Source of the DNA: Spirogloea muscicola
Lineage: Eukaryota > Streptophyta > Zygnematophyceae > Spirogloeales > Spirogloeaceae
Reading direction: 5' to 3'
Length of the DNA stretch: 16,183 nucleotides
NCBI GenBank assembly: GCA_009602725.1
Contig: WELB01000013.1
Coordinates: forward strand, 1,293,664-1,309,846
Shown: positions 1 to 16,183 of the stretch, piece by piece
Layout: each line of letters begins with the position of its first letter
How positions within the stretch are numbered: position 1 is the stretch's first letter
Made by a program: the position numbers and the translations under genes
The notes under the pieces: generated by a model
What the model was told of the DNA's origin: nothing
Database searches by the model: none
The model's input: the letters and a program-made list of their open reading frames with translations, nothing else

Positions 1-125
<125 letters not shown>

Positions 126-172
126 CGCCCCGGCTCCCGCGCTCACCTGCCTGCGCCCGCGGCCCTGTGCAG

Positions 173-370
173 TGCTCGGCGACTGCGGCGAGCCCCGCGG
201 CGGCCCGGCGCGGCAGGCCCGCCCGCTGCCCCCTCGTCCGCAGCGCCGTGTCCGTGGAGAAGGTCGCTCTGCCCAAGGCCCGAGTGCCTGTCAAGGGCGG
301 CGTCAAGACCGAGGTCCTCGAGATCCAGACCGGCCCGTACGCCAATGCCGGACTGCCGCGCGACGCCCAG
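173..370 (+). other. First visible lipoxygenase exon: possible transit peptide and start of PLAT
   Basis: The frame is open from the T-run to the donor CAG|GTGTGA at 371. The first 25-30 residues are rich in Ala, Arg, Ser and Pro and lack acidic residues, resembling a chloroplast transit peptide as in plastidial plant lipoxygenases (inference). The PLAT-like strand containing EIQTG follows. The exon start is uncertain. CAG acceptor-like sites end at 172 and 243, the second after a pyrimidine-rich stretch, so the true exon may begin at 173, at 244, or upstream of the T-run. No ATG is visible in this frame. Confidence 0.55.
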
Positions 371-3300
371 GTGTGAGCCCCCTCCGCAGCTTGCCCGAAC
401 GCTTCGACCCGCGACATCTGAGCTGCCTCGGCGCCGACGTCCACCGTCAGACCTGACACACGAGGCTGCCGCCGGCACGACCGAGCAAGCGGGGCTGGAG
501 AGTGGGAATGCCTGACCCGGAACTCAGAGACAGGAGGGCGCAGAGGCCCTCGAGCCAGCTTCCTGACCGGCTTCTCTTCTTCCGCTGCTCCTCTCCCCCG
601 CAGGTTCGCGTCACCGGTCGCAACGGCGTGCAGTCGGACTGGATAGCCTTGAAGGGCCCGTTCGACCCCGACACCACGCTCACCGCCCTCATCAAGCTTC
701 CTGCAGAGCTCGAGGTTCGCTGCGCAATCCGCGTCCCCTCCTTCCCCGGTGGTCAGAGCGGCCTTGTACACCCTGACTGCGGCGCAAGCGTCTGCGTGCA
801 CCACCAAACAGGAAGGTGCAAGCAACGCCAACTCGCGCACAAATGTCAATGACGTCGCCGCTTTTCCGCCTGCAGGATCCAGTGGTGGTGGAACTAGCGA
901 ATCCCGAGGATGCCAACCCGATCGGGCGTGCTGTTGACCAGTTCTTTGCCGTCGTGTCATCGAGGATCCCCGTCGAGCTGCAGGCGCCCTTCCAGAAGTT
1001 GCCCCTGGCACGGCACTTCACCTCTGGGGAGGTGCAGTCCTCCACCACTTCAGCCCTGCTCTTGTTTGCGCTCCGCAGCAGAGTGTGTCGAGGTTGCATT
1101 GAGGTATACACGTGCTCGCCCAGCGGCTAGAAGTACCGTCATCGTGCAGGCAATGCTCGTTGGAGGTGGCATGCTTGCATTTCCCGAGCGTCCCACACCC
1201 ACCTGATGTATCACGGGGGAGTGTTTGCACTCTTACTTGCCCTGGTGCACCGGCAGGGATTGCATGATGCTGGCTTCAACAGTCCCTCTGTTGCCACGCC
1301 TCCTTGCAGTGGTTCGTGAACACACTGAAGCTGGGCGGTGAGACCTTCCCTGCATACAGCTGGATCCGCTTGAATGACACCCACCCGCTCTTCGAGGCCA
1401 AGGCTTGCCTTCCCAAGGACACGCCCGAGGTTGTCAGGCCCTTCCGCAACTGGCAGCTCAACCGCGCGCAGAAGGACTACGACTTTGAGGAGGTACACTG
1501 CTTCACTTGCAGCTCCAGGGCTGCAGAGCACTGCAGCCTCCGGTCACATGGATGCGATACCAAATTGCGGCTTTGGAGCTGCTTCCCTTCCGAATGATAG
1601 TATGAGGACAGCATGGTGCCTGCCCCCCCCCCCCCCAAAAGCCAGTGCTTGCTAAGAGATGTGGCTGCAATTTGACCACCTGCAGTACAATGACTTGAGC
1701 GTCCCATCGGGGACTACCGATACTTCGGCCCCCGGCTATCGGCCCGTCCCCAAGCCTTACCCAAGGTACCCGACAACGTCTCATGTGTCTGCCCCAGCAA
1801 GCACGCTTGCCACCTGGGTCTTGCAGTCTCTCTGTGCAAGCAAACAGCTCCTTCCATCCTGACAGCAGCCATTTTCTCCCCCCTGGCACCGCACCTCACC
1901 TCACTCCGTCGTTTTCTGCAGGCGTCAGAAGACTGTCAGCTTCACCACAAACCTGCCCCTCCTTCAGAAGCCGGAGGAGCTTCCGATCAATGAGCGCTTT
2001 GAGCTGAGCAAGCAGTGGAACTTCAACCAGGCCCAGGTTAGCAGTCACCCAGGATGACTGGTCAGAGTCTTGGAACCGCCGATGTCGGCCCGATTGCGGC
2101 TGCACGATGGTGGCAGTCTTGCCTGACATGCCTGGAATGATCCTGTGCTTCTTCAGATCACTGCGCTCTTGAAGGGCCTGCTGTCAGACCCCCTGCACCT
2201 TGTTGGCAACCGCCCTTGGACTTCGGTGACTGCAGAGAAGGTGCTGCTCTTGCTCCGCAACATGGCTCCCTAATGTACCATCTCCATACTGTGGTTCTTC
2301 TCAATGCCTGCTCTGGTCTTGTCTGAGTCCTTGCTCAGTGTTGTAGAGCTTAAAGCTCTACCACCAGGATGGTCCTGACTTTGGCACCTGGTGCTTGCTT
2401 GTCACAGGAAAGCCTGTTCCAGGGCTTTGGCGGCAACAAGCGCTTTGACCGTGTCAAGTTCCCCAGTCCGTTGGTCCTCAGTCTGCCTCGGCCTTGGACT
2501 GATGAGTACGAGTTTGGCCGTCAAGCGCTGGCTGGCATGCACCCCAACCAGATCAAGGCCTGCCCCAGCCCTCCGGCTGATTTCCCTGTGAGCACCATTG
2601 GCTGCCTACTTGTGTTTGAAGCCTATGAGGTCTCGGTACTGCTACTCATCCGACTGTGAATGAATGCCAACCCACTGACTCGCTCCGGTTGCTCCAGCTC
2701 GCGGTCACCGACCAGACCGGGGGGAGCACCTCTTGGGCAGGGCATATCGTGCTCTTTGCATGGCCCTGTTGGTTGTCCCTCGCTTAAAGCTTGTCTCTGT
2801 ACCTTCTTCATACAGCTGACGCAGGAGGACGTGGCCGAGCGCTTGCGCCCAGGGAGAAGCCTGGAGGCAGAGTTCAAGGACAAGCGCTTCTCCATAATTG
2901 ACTACAGTGCTCTGGAAGAATTCTTTGTGAAGGTGAATGAGCAGAAGGAAGCCATTATGTATGGAGCTCGGTGTCTCTTCTACCGCGACCAGACAGAGAG
3001 GATTCTGCCCATCGCCATCCAGCTTGAGAAGAATGGCCCAATCTTCACGCACGCCAACGATGCGAGCGAGGGCAAGTGGAAGTGGTTACTGGCAAAGGTG
3101 CTCTGCAGCTCCAAGCCCTACTGCGCACCTGGGCTTGCCCTTCACCTCCATTGAAGTTCCGCGTCGGCTCTGACCATGATTGCCGGACTGCTTTGTCCAG
3201 AAGAACCTGATTGTTGGAGACATTGTAACCCCGGTTATCATCACAGAGTGCCATCGGCAGGCCACTACTGACATTTGCAAGCGTTGTACTGGCGTGGCAG

Positions 3301-6104
3301 GCGTTTGTCACGTCAGTAGACTCTGGTGTCCATCAGCTGAACAGCCACTTCACCAATTGTCATGCATGCTCTGAGGTTGTTCCTTTGACATGAGGCAGAA
3401 TGATGCATCTCAGGTCGTCCCTTGTGAGGCACCTCCAGCTTGTTGTGGTCGGTGGTCATATATCACAAGCTATGTGCTACCTGCAAGACCCACAAAGCTT
3501 GACATCCTGTGTGTGTCTTGTGCAGGTGATTGTCATCTCGCTGCACCGCCAATTGGCTGAAGCCCACCCAATTTTCCGGCTGCTGGTTCCTCACTATAGG
3601 TACACAATGAATATCAACAAGGAGGTGAGGGCCTGATCAACCAGTCTTCTGCCAGGCCCCTGCACCCTTGTATATGAGGCTGCCTATCGAATGTTGCACC
3701 ATCTGCTCCTCAGCTGAGACTAGCCTAAACCTGTGGTCAAGGTCAGAGCAATCGCTTGTCGCAGCTCAACGCTGTTTCCTGTTTCTATATTGCTCTTAGG
3801 CTCGCCGGCTTCTCATCAATGCTGGACATGGGCTTGGCCTCACTGCTGCTGGCATCGTTGAGCGGACCTCCTCCACTGGCCAGTACGCCATGCGGGTGTG
3901 CATCCATGGGCCCATCCCATTGCAGAACAGTCCCCCACTATTGGTCTGCGAGAAGGCTTGCGAGCCAGACAGTGCTCTCCTTCTGACATGTGCTGGTGGC
4001 TGCAGGCTGCTGCTGCCGTTTATGGCTTGACCTGGGAGTTCGACACTCAGGCTCTGCCCAGGGACCTGGAGAAACGTGGAATGCTAAACAAGGACGGGAC
4101 AAAAACGGATTATGTGGAAGATTACCCCTACCGCGATGATGGCATGGCTGTGTGGAAGGTAGAGCAACGACTTCCCTCTCCATGCTGCGGATCCCACTTC
4201 ACAGTGCGGAGGAGGGACCCCAAGGGTTACTATTGGCATGACACCATGTTTCTTTCTTACACAGGCAATCGAGGGGTATGTCCGGGACTACGTGGCCCTT
4301 TATTATGGCAGCGATCCTACAGTGGCAAAGCAGAACATTGCTGATGACAATGAGCTGAGGGCATTCTGGGAGGATGTGCAGAAGGGCCACGCTGGTAAGT
4401 GGCGTACGACGAGCAATAATGTACTATTGGCAACAGAAACAGGCAGTGGACACAAGCTGTGGTTGTGTTCCGACTATATTTTGCAACACTTTGTTGAGCA
4501 ATGTCTGTCTCGTCTATCAGCCAGCATGAGGTCCGGCAGCCCTGACTTGTCAAAGTGCGAAGGACTGCAAGGCATTGTACTCCAAGAGCAGGCCCTGACT
4601 TGCCATCAAATGCCCTTCCAGATAAGACGACTGGGTGGCCCAAGCTGGAGACCGCAGACAATCTTGTGCAGATTCTGACCACAATGATCTGGGTCCCCAG
4701 CGGCGTGCACAATGCTGTCAACTTCTCTCAGGTGCCGCCTCTAGCATTGACTGCACTTTGTTGGGATGAGCGGTCATCTGGGATGGCTGCTCTCCAGGCA
4801 GATTAAATGGCGGTGCCATTGATCGGTTGTTGGCCCTCACTTCTGCAAACCTGCAACCTTGCATTCTGTGATGTGCAGTACGACTATAGTGGGTGGCAGC
4901 CCAATCACCCTGCCGGCATGCGCTCTCGCATGCCCGAGGGCGAGGTTGACGAGAAGGATTTCATGGCGGTCATGCCGCGCCCAATCCAGAGCGTCATTGT
5001 CATGGCAATTGTGAAGGTGCAAACAACTCCCAGATTGGCGCTGTATAGCTAGCGTCCAAGGACAAACAACAGATCTGACAGCTTGCGTTAGGTGCTGTGC
5101 AGTCTTTGGTTGGGAGGTCCCCCGAAGAATTGTACCTGGGTGAAGATCCCGAGGAGAACCCCCATGCTCAGGAGTGGGCTGTTGAGCAGGCGGCACAGGG
5201 TAACCCCCTCCTCCTAGCCCCGAATATTGTTCCCTCCTCTTTGACTCCTGGAAACCTCCCTCCCCAGGACAATGTCCTCCCTCCACATGCCCCCCCACTC
5301 CCCCAAAACACACACGACTCCTAAACCACCTCCACCCAAGCGCCCTTTCCCTTGAGATTATCCTGTGTTTGCTTCAGTAATTGCTTTCGCTCACGTGCTT
5401 TTGCTCATGCATTCTCCAGTCACCCCTGGCTTCCCACCTTCCCCCTCCTTGCTAGCCCTCCCGCCGTCAGCAAAAGCGCCTCCCTATCACGCCGGCCCTG
5501 TGCTCGTGTACTCGGGGAGTTGGAGGGAACCTTGCTGGCTGGCTGACTGGGTGGCTGGTCGGATGCTTGTCTGCTTGGCTGGTCATTTGCTGGCTTTCTT
5601 AAGCTCATGGCTGGATTGAATCGAACTTACTATCCGGCTGTGTAAGGCTTCCGCAAGCATGCTCAAGCCCTTGTTGTCGGTTGTGCAGCTCTTCACAAGA
5701 AGTTTGAGAGTGCCATGCTTGATGTCCAGTACGAGCTTGAGCAGCGCAACAGGTGAGCTCCTCTGGCATGCGCACACCATATCACCTGTGCTGCTCATGA
5801 GACAGAGATGTGTGTCGATTGCCCCACTATAAGTGGCAAACCTTACAGGCCTGAAGTGCGTATTTCATAAGAGTTGCGTGCTAATCTAGATCAGCAAATA
5901 AGGTATGGTCCTAGGTGACAAACTTTGGGAGCCACTGTGTCAGCCAGTGAAGTGGGATAAGCTTCTCACCGAAGCAAATTGCTGCAACCACACAGGAGGC
6001 GTGTGGATGCAGGTGGTGTGGCTTACCCGTACTTGCTACCGCGCAAGCGCTACAACCACAAGGGCGAGGCAATTGAGGGCCTCTGCAACAGTGTCTCTAT
6101 TTAA
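173..6104 (+). CDS. Lipoxygenase (PLAT/LH2 plus iron-dependent catalytic domain), 19 exons, 5' partial
   Basis: Non-haem iron dioxygenase that adds O2 to polyunsaturated fatty acids to give hydroperoxides (oxylipin pathway). Exons assembled by homology and splice sites: before 245-370, 604-714, 876-1031, 1310-1492, 1686-1765, 1922-2036, 2157-2240, 2408-2587, 2816-3097, 3301-3375, 3526-3624, 3800-3895, 4006-4158, 4265-4394, 4622-4731, 4879-5016, 5103-5199, 5689-5752, 5996-6104. Every phase matches, so the gene looks intact. All five iron ligands are present: two His in [15 protein letters not shown] (codons 3346 and 3361), His and Asn in [10 protein letters not shown] (4708 and 4720), and the terminal Ile of NSVSI (6099) before TAA at 6102-6104. 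About 819 residues are visible; plant enzymes usually have about 850-920. No in-frame ATG follows the poly-T run, so the start is missing. It converges on the INO80 gene. Positional specificity cannot be assigned. Confidence 0.95.
280..1031 (+). other. PLAT/LH2 domain-coding exons of the lipoxygenase
   Basis: The first three exons (to 370, 604-714, 876-1031) encode a beta-rich segment following the PLAT pattern. It has a TG-containing first strand, a short acidic/Gly loop, a strand with VRVTGRNG, an SDWIALKG strand, and later VVVELA and FFAVVSS strands. In known lipoxygenases this N-terminal barrel assists membrane or substrate access. The similarity is moderate, and the call rests mainly on its position directly before the catalytic domain. 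Confidence 0.65.
1623..1636 (+). repeat. Run of 14 C in a lipoxygenase intron
   Basis: A C homopolymer followed by AAAA lies in the intron between exons 1310-1492 and 1686-1765. It does not affect the coding frame. Its length is prone to sequencing error. Confidence 0.9.
5200..5688 (+). other. Longest lipoxygenase intron (489 nt)
   Basis: This intron separates EWAVEQAAQ (exon 5103-5199, donor GTAACC) from [11 protein letters not shown] (exon 5689-5752, acceptor TTGTGCAG). It is pyrimidine-rich in its first half and carries a degenerate CTGG repeat. The acceptor was chosen because the joined protein matches the family spacing between the conserved Trp and the LEQRN helix. A second acceptor-like AAG at 5646 is in frame. 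I see no gene inside. Confidence 0.75.
5534..5595 (+). repeat. Degenerate CTGG/TGGCTGG simple repeat in an intron
   Basis: It begins CTGGCTGGCTGACTGG and continues as imperfect GGTC, TGCT and TGGCTGG units up to the GCTGGC copy near 5593. It lies inside the long lipoxygenase intron and looks like an ordinary low-complexity tract. Confidence 0.7.
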
Positions 6105-6780
6105 TCTGCAATAAGCTGACGCCTCCATCAGAGGGAGGGCTAAATAGGATTGACTACAGACATGTACATATGCACCTCATGGGGGTGGTGTTGGCATTCC
6201 AAGTTGGTGTTGACCATGTATGGCAGTGCTCTTGCTATGTAGTTTTTCAGCAGCTGCACAAGTCTCCCACCACGCCATGTTGTGTTGCAAAGTCCACCAA
6301 TATCGAGCATGTCGTGGGGAGACACTGAAGGCTTTATTAGCCATTTGGGTTTTGTTGTTACTACGGGGGCTGTGTTTAATCTCCTCTCTGTGCAGTCCCC
6401 TCTCGCTGCGTTTGGGACTCAAAAGCCAACCTCACATTCTATGTCGACAAGTGTTATGCCCTAAGAGCTAGCAAGAAACATAACATGAAAATGCAGATGC
6501 AGAGATCTAGAGAGTGGAATGGGAATCCAGCAAGGAAGCTGAGGCCAGCCAGCAACATGTGGACATTGGCAGCAGAAGATGACTCTCTTGGAGGTTCTGC
6601 AGCTATACTGGCGTGCAGATTGTTGCAAGTCAATCGAGCACGAGTGCTGCAAAGGCTGGGAGAACCACTCAGCAAAGAGGCTACCCAAAAGTGGAGCAAA
6701 GGGAGCCAAGTAAACAAAGACATACATCCATAACTGGTTGGAATCCACGGTCGTGATCCCAGCTCATTACACCAACAGGC
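6105..6780 (+). other. Lipoxygenase 3' flank, probably 3' UTR; no gene recognised
   Basis: This sequence follows the lipoxygenase TAA. An 82-codon ATG ORF (6485-6733 +) and overlapping ORFs on the other strand show no family features and no splice context. No UGUAA signal occurs here; the first candidates are at 7554 and 7593. If those are used, this stretch is 3' UTR. Confidence 0.5.
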
Positions 6781-7220
6781 TTGCTGCATTTCACTGCCCT
6801 CGCTGCCTACTTCCTATTCCTCTTTCTTTGACCCTCTTTCTGTCATTCCATTGTGCTGGCTTCTCTCATGCACCGTCCCCTTTATCCGCTTTCCGTCATG
6901 TCAGGACTGCCGTTCTCTATCTTTGGGCTGGCCTTTTGCAGGCCTCGCCCCCTTTGTTCCCTTAGAAGTGCTGTTTCTTTGCAAGAGCTACTTCCCCTGC
7001 AGAACTTCGTCTTTTTCTTCTTCGTTCGTCTGTGGGGCTTCTCTTCACAGCCCTCGGCCCCTTTGCAAGAGCTTCTGTTCCTCCTCCAAAGAGGAAGTCT
7101 CTTCTCACCCACCCATTCATCGCAGCCACTTGCATGGGTATGTGCTCTGACGCTTTCCGGCCCCTCCGGGCCCTATCCAAATTTGTCTTTGGGCTGGCCT
7201 TTCACAGCCATCGCCTCCAT
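6780..7220 (+). repeat. Pyrimidine-rich block with degenerate interspersed repeats
   Basis: The + strand is strongly C/T-rich. A 16-nt word, CTTTGGGCTGGCCTTT, occurs exactly at 6921-6936 and 7187-7202. A related copy, TGTGGGGCTTCTCTTCACAG, lies at 7031-7050. The 13-nt word CTTTGCAAGAGCT occurs at 6977-6989 and 7061-7073, and CACAGCC at both 7046 and 7204. The pattern suggests decayed, irregularly spaced copies of one roughly 100-nt unit. Several ORFs of up to 123 codons cross it, but they are Ser/Pro/Leu/Phe-rich by composition and I do not call them genes. Confidence 0.6.
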
Positions 7221-7578
7221 CTAAAAAGCAAGCTTTCACTCATTTGCAACAACCACGATTCTAGATTCAAACAGACGGGTAGGCAGGAGCCTTGTTCTGG
7301 GTCCCATGGTAGCTACGGCTGGCTGCTGAGGTGGACAAACAGCTGTCGAGGTTGCTTGCTGGGCCTACAGGGACCCTAAAATTTCCTTGTCCAGTGCCAG
7401 CTGCAGGCAGTGGTCCTCATGCGCTCCAGCTCGGGTATAGCTGGGCGATTTGCACATCAGTGATCCAGTGGAAAGGAGGCTAGCGTGACCACGGCACTAT
7501 GCAGGGAGTGGAGCCTGAGCAGAGGGGTGTTGTGTCATTGATGTACAATGGGCTGTAAGCGGATGTTGGCAGGGTCAG
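7220..7578. other. Intergenic stretch, no feature recognised
   Basis: Mixed-composition sequence between the pyrimidine-rich block and the weak ORF. I found no tRNA-like or rRNA-like structure, no conserved exon and no long ORF with a recognisable product. A UGUAA element on the + strand occurs near its right end. Confidence 0.5.
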
Positions 7579-7597
7579 TCAAGTATTCTGAGTGTAA
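7554..7597 (+). terminator. Candidate polyadenylation signals (two TGTAA) for the lipoxygenase
   Basis: TGTAA occurs at 7554-7558 and 7593-7597. UGUAA is the common poly(A) signal of chlorophyte algae. These are the first + strand copies after the stop, but they lie about 1.45 kb downstream, so the assignment is tentative. Confidence 0.25.
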
Positions 7598-8097
7598 TGA
7601 AGAGTGGACAGGCCCCTCGCTGCCAGCTCGTTCATAGTCACATATTGGGAGCACCGCGGAAGCAGCAAGGTCAGCAGTGTGTGCCAGGATACGGCCTGGT
7701 AAGTAATGGCCAGCACGTCCTCACTGTTAACAATTATATGTTGGTCAATGTCAAGCTTGAGGTCGAAGACAGCAATTGTGGAAGTGTGGTGGGTGGGCGA
7801 GGCAGGGAGAGTGGTAGGCCGGCTCTGCAAAGCCAACAACCGGGAAAACCAAATGCACCAGTGCGCGGCAATGCAGCCACCGGGCTGATGCCGGAGTGCT
7901 TCCTGGCCGCTGAGGGCCAGCTCTGCCTCTGCTGCCTGCGAGCCGCGCCGCATGCGCTGCGACCTGAGCTGTAGAGCACACCCAAGTAGGTCAGGTGGGC
8001 GCAGCACTAAGGCCGAGGACAAGGACCCCGGGACAATCAGAAGAGAACGGGCAGCCAAAGGTTGAGGACGCATGGCGCGGCTGTATTCGCTTGGCAT
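7579..8097 (-). CDS. Weak candidate ORF, 172 codons, no recognised family
   Basis: An ATG-to-TGA ORF lies between the two convergent genes, on the same strand as INO80 and downstream of it. The translation is unremarkable: an Arg/Leu/Ser-rich first half, then a more protein-like part (AVFDLKLDIDQHIIV and NSEDVLAITYQ), with no signal peptide or clear membrane segment. A 125-codon ORF is open on the opposite strand over the same bases, which is common by chance in GC-rich DNA. I recognise no homologue. It may be chance, an exon of an unrecognised gene, or part of a 3' UTR. Confidence 0.15.
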   Translation of the reverse strand: MPSEYSRAMRPQPLAARSLLIVPGSLSSALVLRPPDLLGCALQLRSQRMRRGSQAAEAELALSGQEALRHQPGGCIAAHWCIWFSRLLALQSRPTTLPASPTHHTSTIAVFDLKLDIDQHIIVNSEDVLAITYQAVSWHTLLTLLLPRCSQYVTMNELAARGLSTLHYTQNT

Positions 8098-8515
8098 AGT
8101 TCACGCAGATCCTGCCAAGAACAGTCCCTCCTTCAACAAGCTGGCAGGCAAGTAATCTGAGCTTCCTAAGGTTGGTAATAGAAGCAATTGCAGTAGCCAA
8201 GCCCAGCCCTTTCTTTGACGCTTCCTGTAGGTATCCGAATATCTAAGAGGTACATCCCAATGTTTACATGACGTATAAGGCATCGCATATATCTAGAAGA
8301 AAAAATGTGGCAATGGCCAAATGAATGACTTATGCACAACAGTACACTAAACGAGGAGACCTTGCTATCAAACTCCCTCAACTGGCGCAACCCCATTAGT
8401 TGCTAGCAAGCAAAGGGCTTCTCCCAAGCTTGTGGTCCTGCATAAGCAAGTCATCCTCATCCTCTACCATATTTGCCTCCACAGTCTGGTTGTACCGCTG
8501 CTGAATGCTGCAGCA
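8098..8515. other. Intergenic stretch, AT-richer in its middle; no gene recognised
   Basis: The sequence around 8220-8360 is noticeably AT-richer than its surroundings. Short overlapping ORFs of 60-76 codons on the - strand carry no recognisable motif. It may be 3' flank of the INO80 gene. Confidence 0.45.
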
Positions 8516-8617
8516 GCATGACATCAAGTATTGATCAGACACTTGCAAGATGATAATTATCAGCCGCATGACGATCAAGTGCTGATCAGACACTTGCAAC
8601 TTGGATATTTATCAGCA
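8516..8617. repeat. Two-copy tandem repeat, unit about 51 bp
   Basis: Copy 1 runs from 8516 to 8565 and copy 2 from 8566 to about 8617. Shared blocks in order are GCATGAC, ATCAAGT, TGATCAGACACTTGCAA (exact, 8532-8548 and 8583-8599) and TTATCAGC. One inserted base shifts the spacing from 50 to 51. Copy 1 contains a perfect 12-bp palindrome, TGATAATTATCA (8551-8562), which is degraded in copy 2. It lies about 95 bp past the INO80 stop. Confidence 0.85.
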
Positions 8618-8628
8618 GATGACGCAAA

Positions 8629-8655
8629 TTACAAGCACATGAGGGACAAGTTACA
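8629..8655 (-). terminator. Candidate polyadenylation signals (TGTAA, - strand) for INO80
   Basis: TTACA on the + strand at 8629-8633 and 8651-8655 reads TGTAA on the coding strand, about 55-80 nt past the INO80 stop codon. The motif is the usual chlorophyte signal, but a 5-nt word is weak evidence alone. Confidence 0.3.
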
Positions 8656-8710
8656 GCACTAAATTCCAGCCACGTTCTTACTGATATGATTGATGCTCAG
8701 GTCACTCCGC

Positions 8711-16183
<7,473 letters not shown>

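Larger units (their letters stand above)
1310..6104 (+). other. Lipoxygenase catalytic domain-coding exons
   Basis: Landmarks appear in family order: [164 protein letters not shown]; and GLCNSVSI at the end. The metal-binding HQLNSH exon (3301-3375) is only 75 nt and sits between two introns. The residue at the Coffa stereo-control site (first codon of exon 3800-3895) is Ala, which in the family usually goes with S products. Confidence 0.92.

Noticed and set aside
2241-2274. Extension of the lipoxygenase exon through LLLLRNMAP to TAA
   Set aside because: The stop would truncate the protein before the catalytic core. The donor AAG|GTGCTG at 2241 joins in phase 0 to the next conserved exon at 2408.
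3099-3380. Apparent loss or frameshift of the lipoxygenase metal-binding helix
   Set aside because: The region after WLLAK first looked broken because the open frame carries no HxxxxH. A clean 75-nt exon at 3301-3375 with GCAG acceptor and GT donor restores the motif in phase, so the gene is not a pseudogene on this evidence.
6853-7379. ORFs of 99-123 codons in the pyrimidine-rich block as a gene
   Set aside because: Residues simply mirror the C/T bias (Ser, Pro, Leu, Phe), several frames are open at once, and short words repeat. This fits low-complexity sequence, not a protein.
8516-8617. CRISPR-like array
   Set aside because: There are only two adjacent imperfect copies with no spacers, in a eukaryotic intron-rich context.
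6105-8710. tRNA, rRNA or other structured RNA gene in the spacer
   Set aside because: I found no T-loop, anticodon-arm or rRNA-like sequence by eye. A covariance-model search would be decisive, and a significant hit would overturn this.

Overview
The window is eukaryotic nuclear DNA, most likely from a green alga (Chlorophyta, possibly Trebouxiophyceae; this placement is inferred). The reasons are GC-rich exons, many short GT-AG introns with TGCAG-type acceptors, plant-like versions of both recognisable genes, and UGUAA-type candidate polyadenylation signals. No operon, ribosome binding site or bacterial gene is visible.

Layout: two large spliced genes face each other tail to tail. On the + strand (about 173-6104) is a lipoxygenase gene. 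I could assemble 19 exons in which every splice phase agrees, giving about 819 visible residues: a possible plastid transit peptide, a PLAT/LH2 domain and a complete catalytic domain ending in the conserved C-terminal Ile. Its 5' end is missing. The window opens with a run of 122 T that abuts the first coding exon, and no in-frame ATG is visible.

On the - strand (16183 down to 8711) is an INO80-type Snf2 chromatin-remodelling ATPase. I could assemble 20 exons with consistent phases, giving about 1,524 visible residues: an acidic N-terminal region, the DBINO domain, ATPase lobe 1, the long INO80-family insertion, ATPase lobe 2 and a basic C-terminal tail. Its 5' end runs off the right edge of the window.

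Between the two stop codons lie about 2.6 kb (6105-8710). This stretch holds the 3' UTRs of both genes, a pyrimidine-rich block of degenerate repeats (about 6780-7220), one weak 172-codon ORF on the - strand (7579-8097), and a two-copy tandem repeat of about 51 bp (8516-8617). I recognise no third gene there.

The two genes have unrelated jobs, fatty-acid oxygenation and nucleosome remodelling, and nothing suggests a joint system. The points most worth checking are active-site substitutions in the lipoxygenase, its truncated or artefactual 5' end, a possible GC-AG intron and a very short intron in INO80, and the intergenic repeats. I saw no convincing new biological system.
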